From assembly GCA_029260075.1 (NCBI GenBank), contig JAJDDY010000060.1, forward strand, positions 1-32,006: a stretch of 32,006 bases of DNA, given 5' to 3'. The notes under the pieces were generated by a model. That model did not search any database. It was not told the origin of the DNA and saw nothing but the letters and a program-made list of their open reading frames with translations. Shown here one piece after another: positions 31,920 to 32,006 of the stretch (the stretch's first letter is position 1; each line of letters starts with the position of its first letter). This DNA comes from Phycisphaerae bacterium. Its GTDB lineage: Bacteria > Planctomycetota > Phycisphaerae > UBA1845. A program made the translations under genes and the position numbers.

Positions 31920-32006
31920 CAGGGCTCACTCCGCTGGCGTAGTTGATCTTCAGGGATACGCGAACGGCGACGCTGACTCAAGGCGTCCATACCGATGTTC
32001 TTCGAG
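31919..32006 (-). CDS. C-terminal end of a further tail-operon gene (partial)
   Basis: The window contains only the last 28 residues, SKNIGMDALSQRRRSRIPED followed by QLRQRSEP, ending in a TGA that overlaps the next ATG by one base. The gene continues past the right edge. Too short to classify. Confidence 0.6.
   Translation of the reverse strand, partial: SKNIGMDALSQRRRSRIPEDQLRQRSEP

Noticed and set aside
1-32006. CRISPR array or rRNA genes
   Set aside because: No regularly spaced repeats of 24-40 bp and no rRNA-like segments were seen.

Overview
The window looks like an accessory region of a GC-rich bacterial chromosome, probably a planctomycete or Phycisphaerae-like organism. This rests on two cues: Cys-rich 'GACC' repeats of the kind known from secreted planctomycete proteins, here inside a phage-like operon, and an OmpR-type winged-helix gene next to a serine recombinase. 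Both are family knowledge, not a phylogenetic test.

Layout. (1) 1-60: the 3' half of a tRNA-Gly(CCC) on the minus strand, broken at the anticodon loop, which looks like the far end of an integrated element lying to its right. (2) 480-8054: a mobile and defence segment. It holds an AAA/DUF4143 ATPase, a winged-helix gene, a serine recombinase cut off and joined to the tail of an unrelated ATPase, a lone AbiEi antitoxin whose toxin position holds a 43-codon stub, a divergent DUF6088/AbiEii toxin-antitoxin pair, and a 387-aa conserved unknown. (3) 8101-9434: a decayed intergenic repeat, a cytochrome P460 fragment and an intact Fe-S type uracil-DNA glycosylase. (4) 9714-15078, minus strand: seven co-oriented genes (AhpD-like protein, thioredoxin, DsrE, SDR, serine beta-lactamase-like hydrolase, alpha/beta hydrolase, flavin-binding PNPOx-like protein). 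The divergent gene at 15309 encodes a GAF-AAA-Fis sigma-54 activator. A good -24/-12 promoter precedes the minus-strand genes, and two perfect dyads overlap the regulator's own promoter, so this reads as a self-contained redox or electrophile-responsive regulon. (5) 17318-19091: hipBA with a 16-bp palindrome and a duplicated motif upstream. (6) 19230-19685: a LivF C-terminal fragment, a nested hairpin before a broken IS110-like start, and a strong promoter with a 21-codon ORF. (7) 19780-32006, minus strand: eleven tightly packed, often overlapping genes encoding phage tail-like structural proteins, entering from beyond the right edge.

Three diverged copies of an intergenic repeat (4021-4144, 8101-8316, 16924-17037) each lie just downstream of a gene and tie segments 2-5 together. 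A 99-bp leader block carrying the ribosome-binding site and signal peptide occurs twice (11352-11450 and 12558-12656) in front of two unrelated secreted hydrolases. The points most worth follow-up are the sigma-54 regulon, the leader duplication, the repeat family, and the tail operon carrying planctomycete-type Cys repeats.
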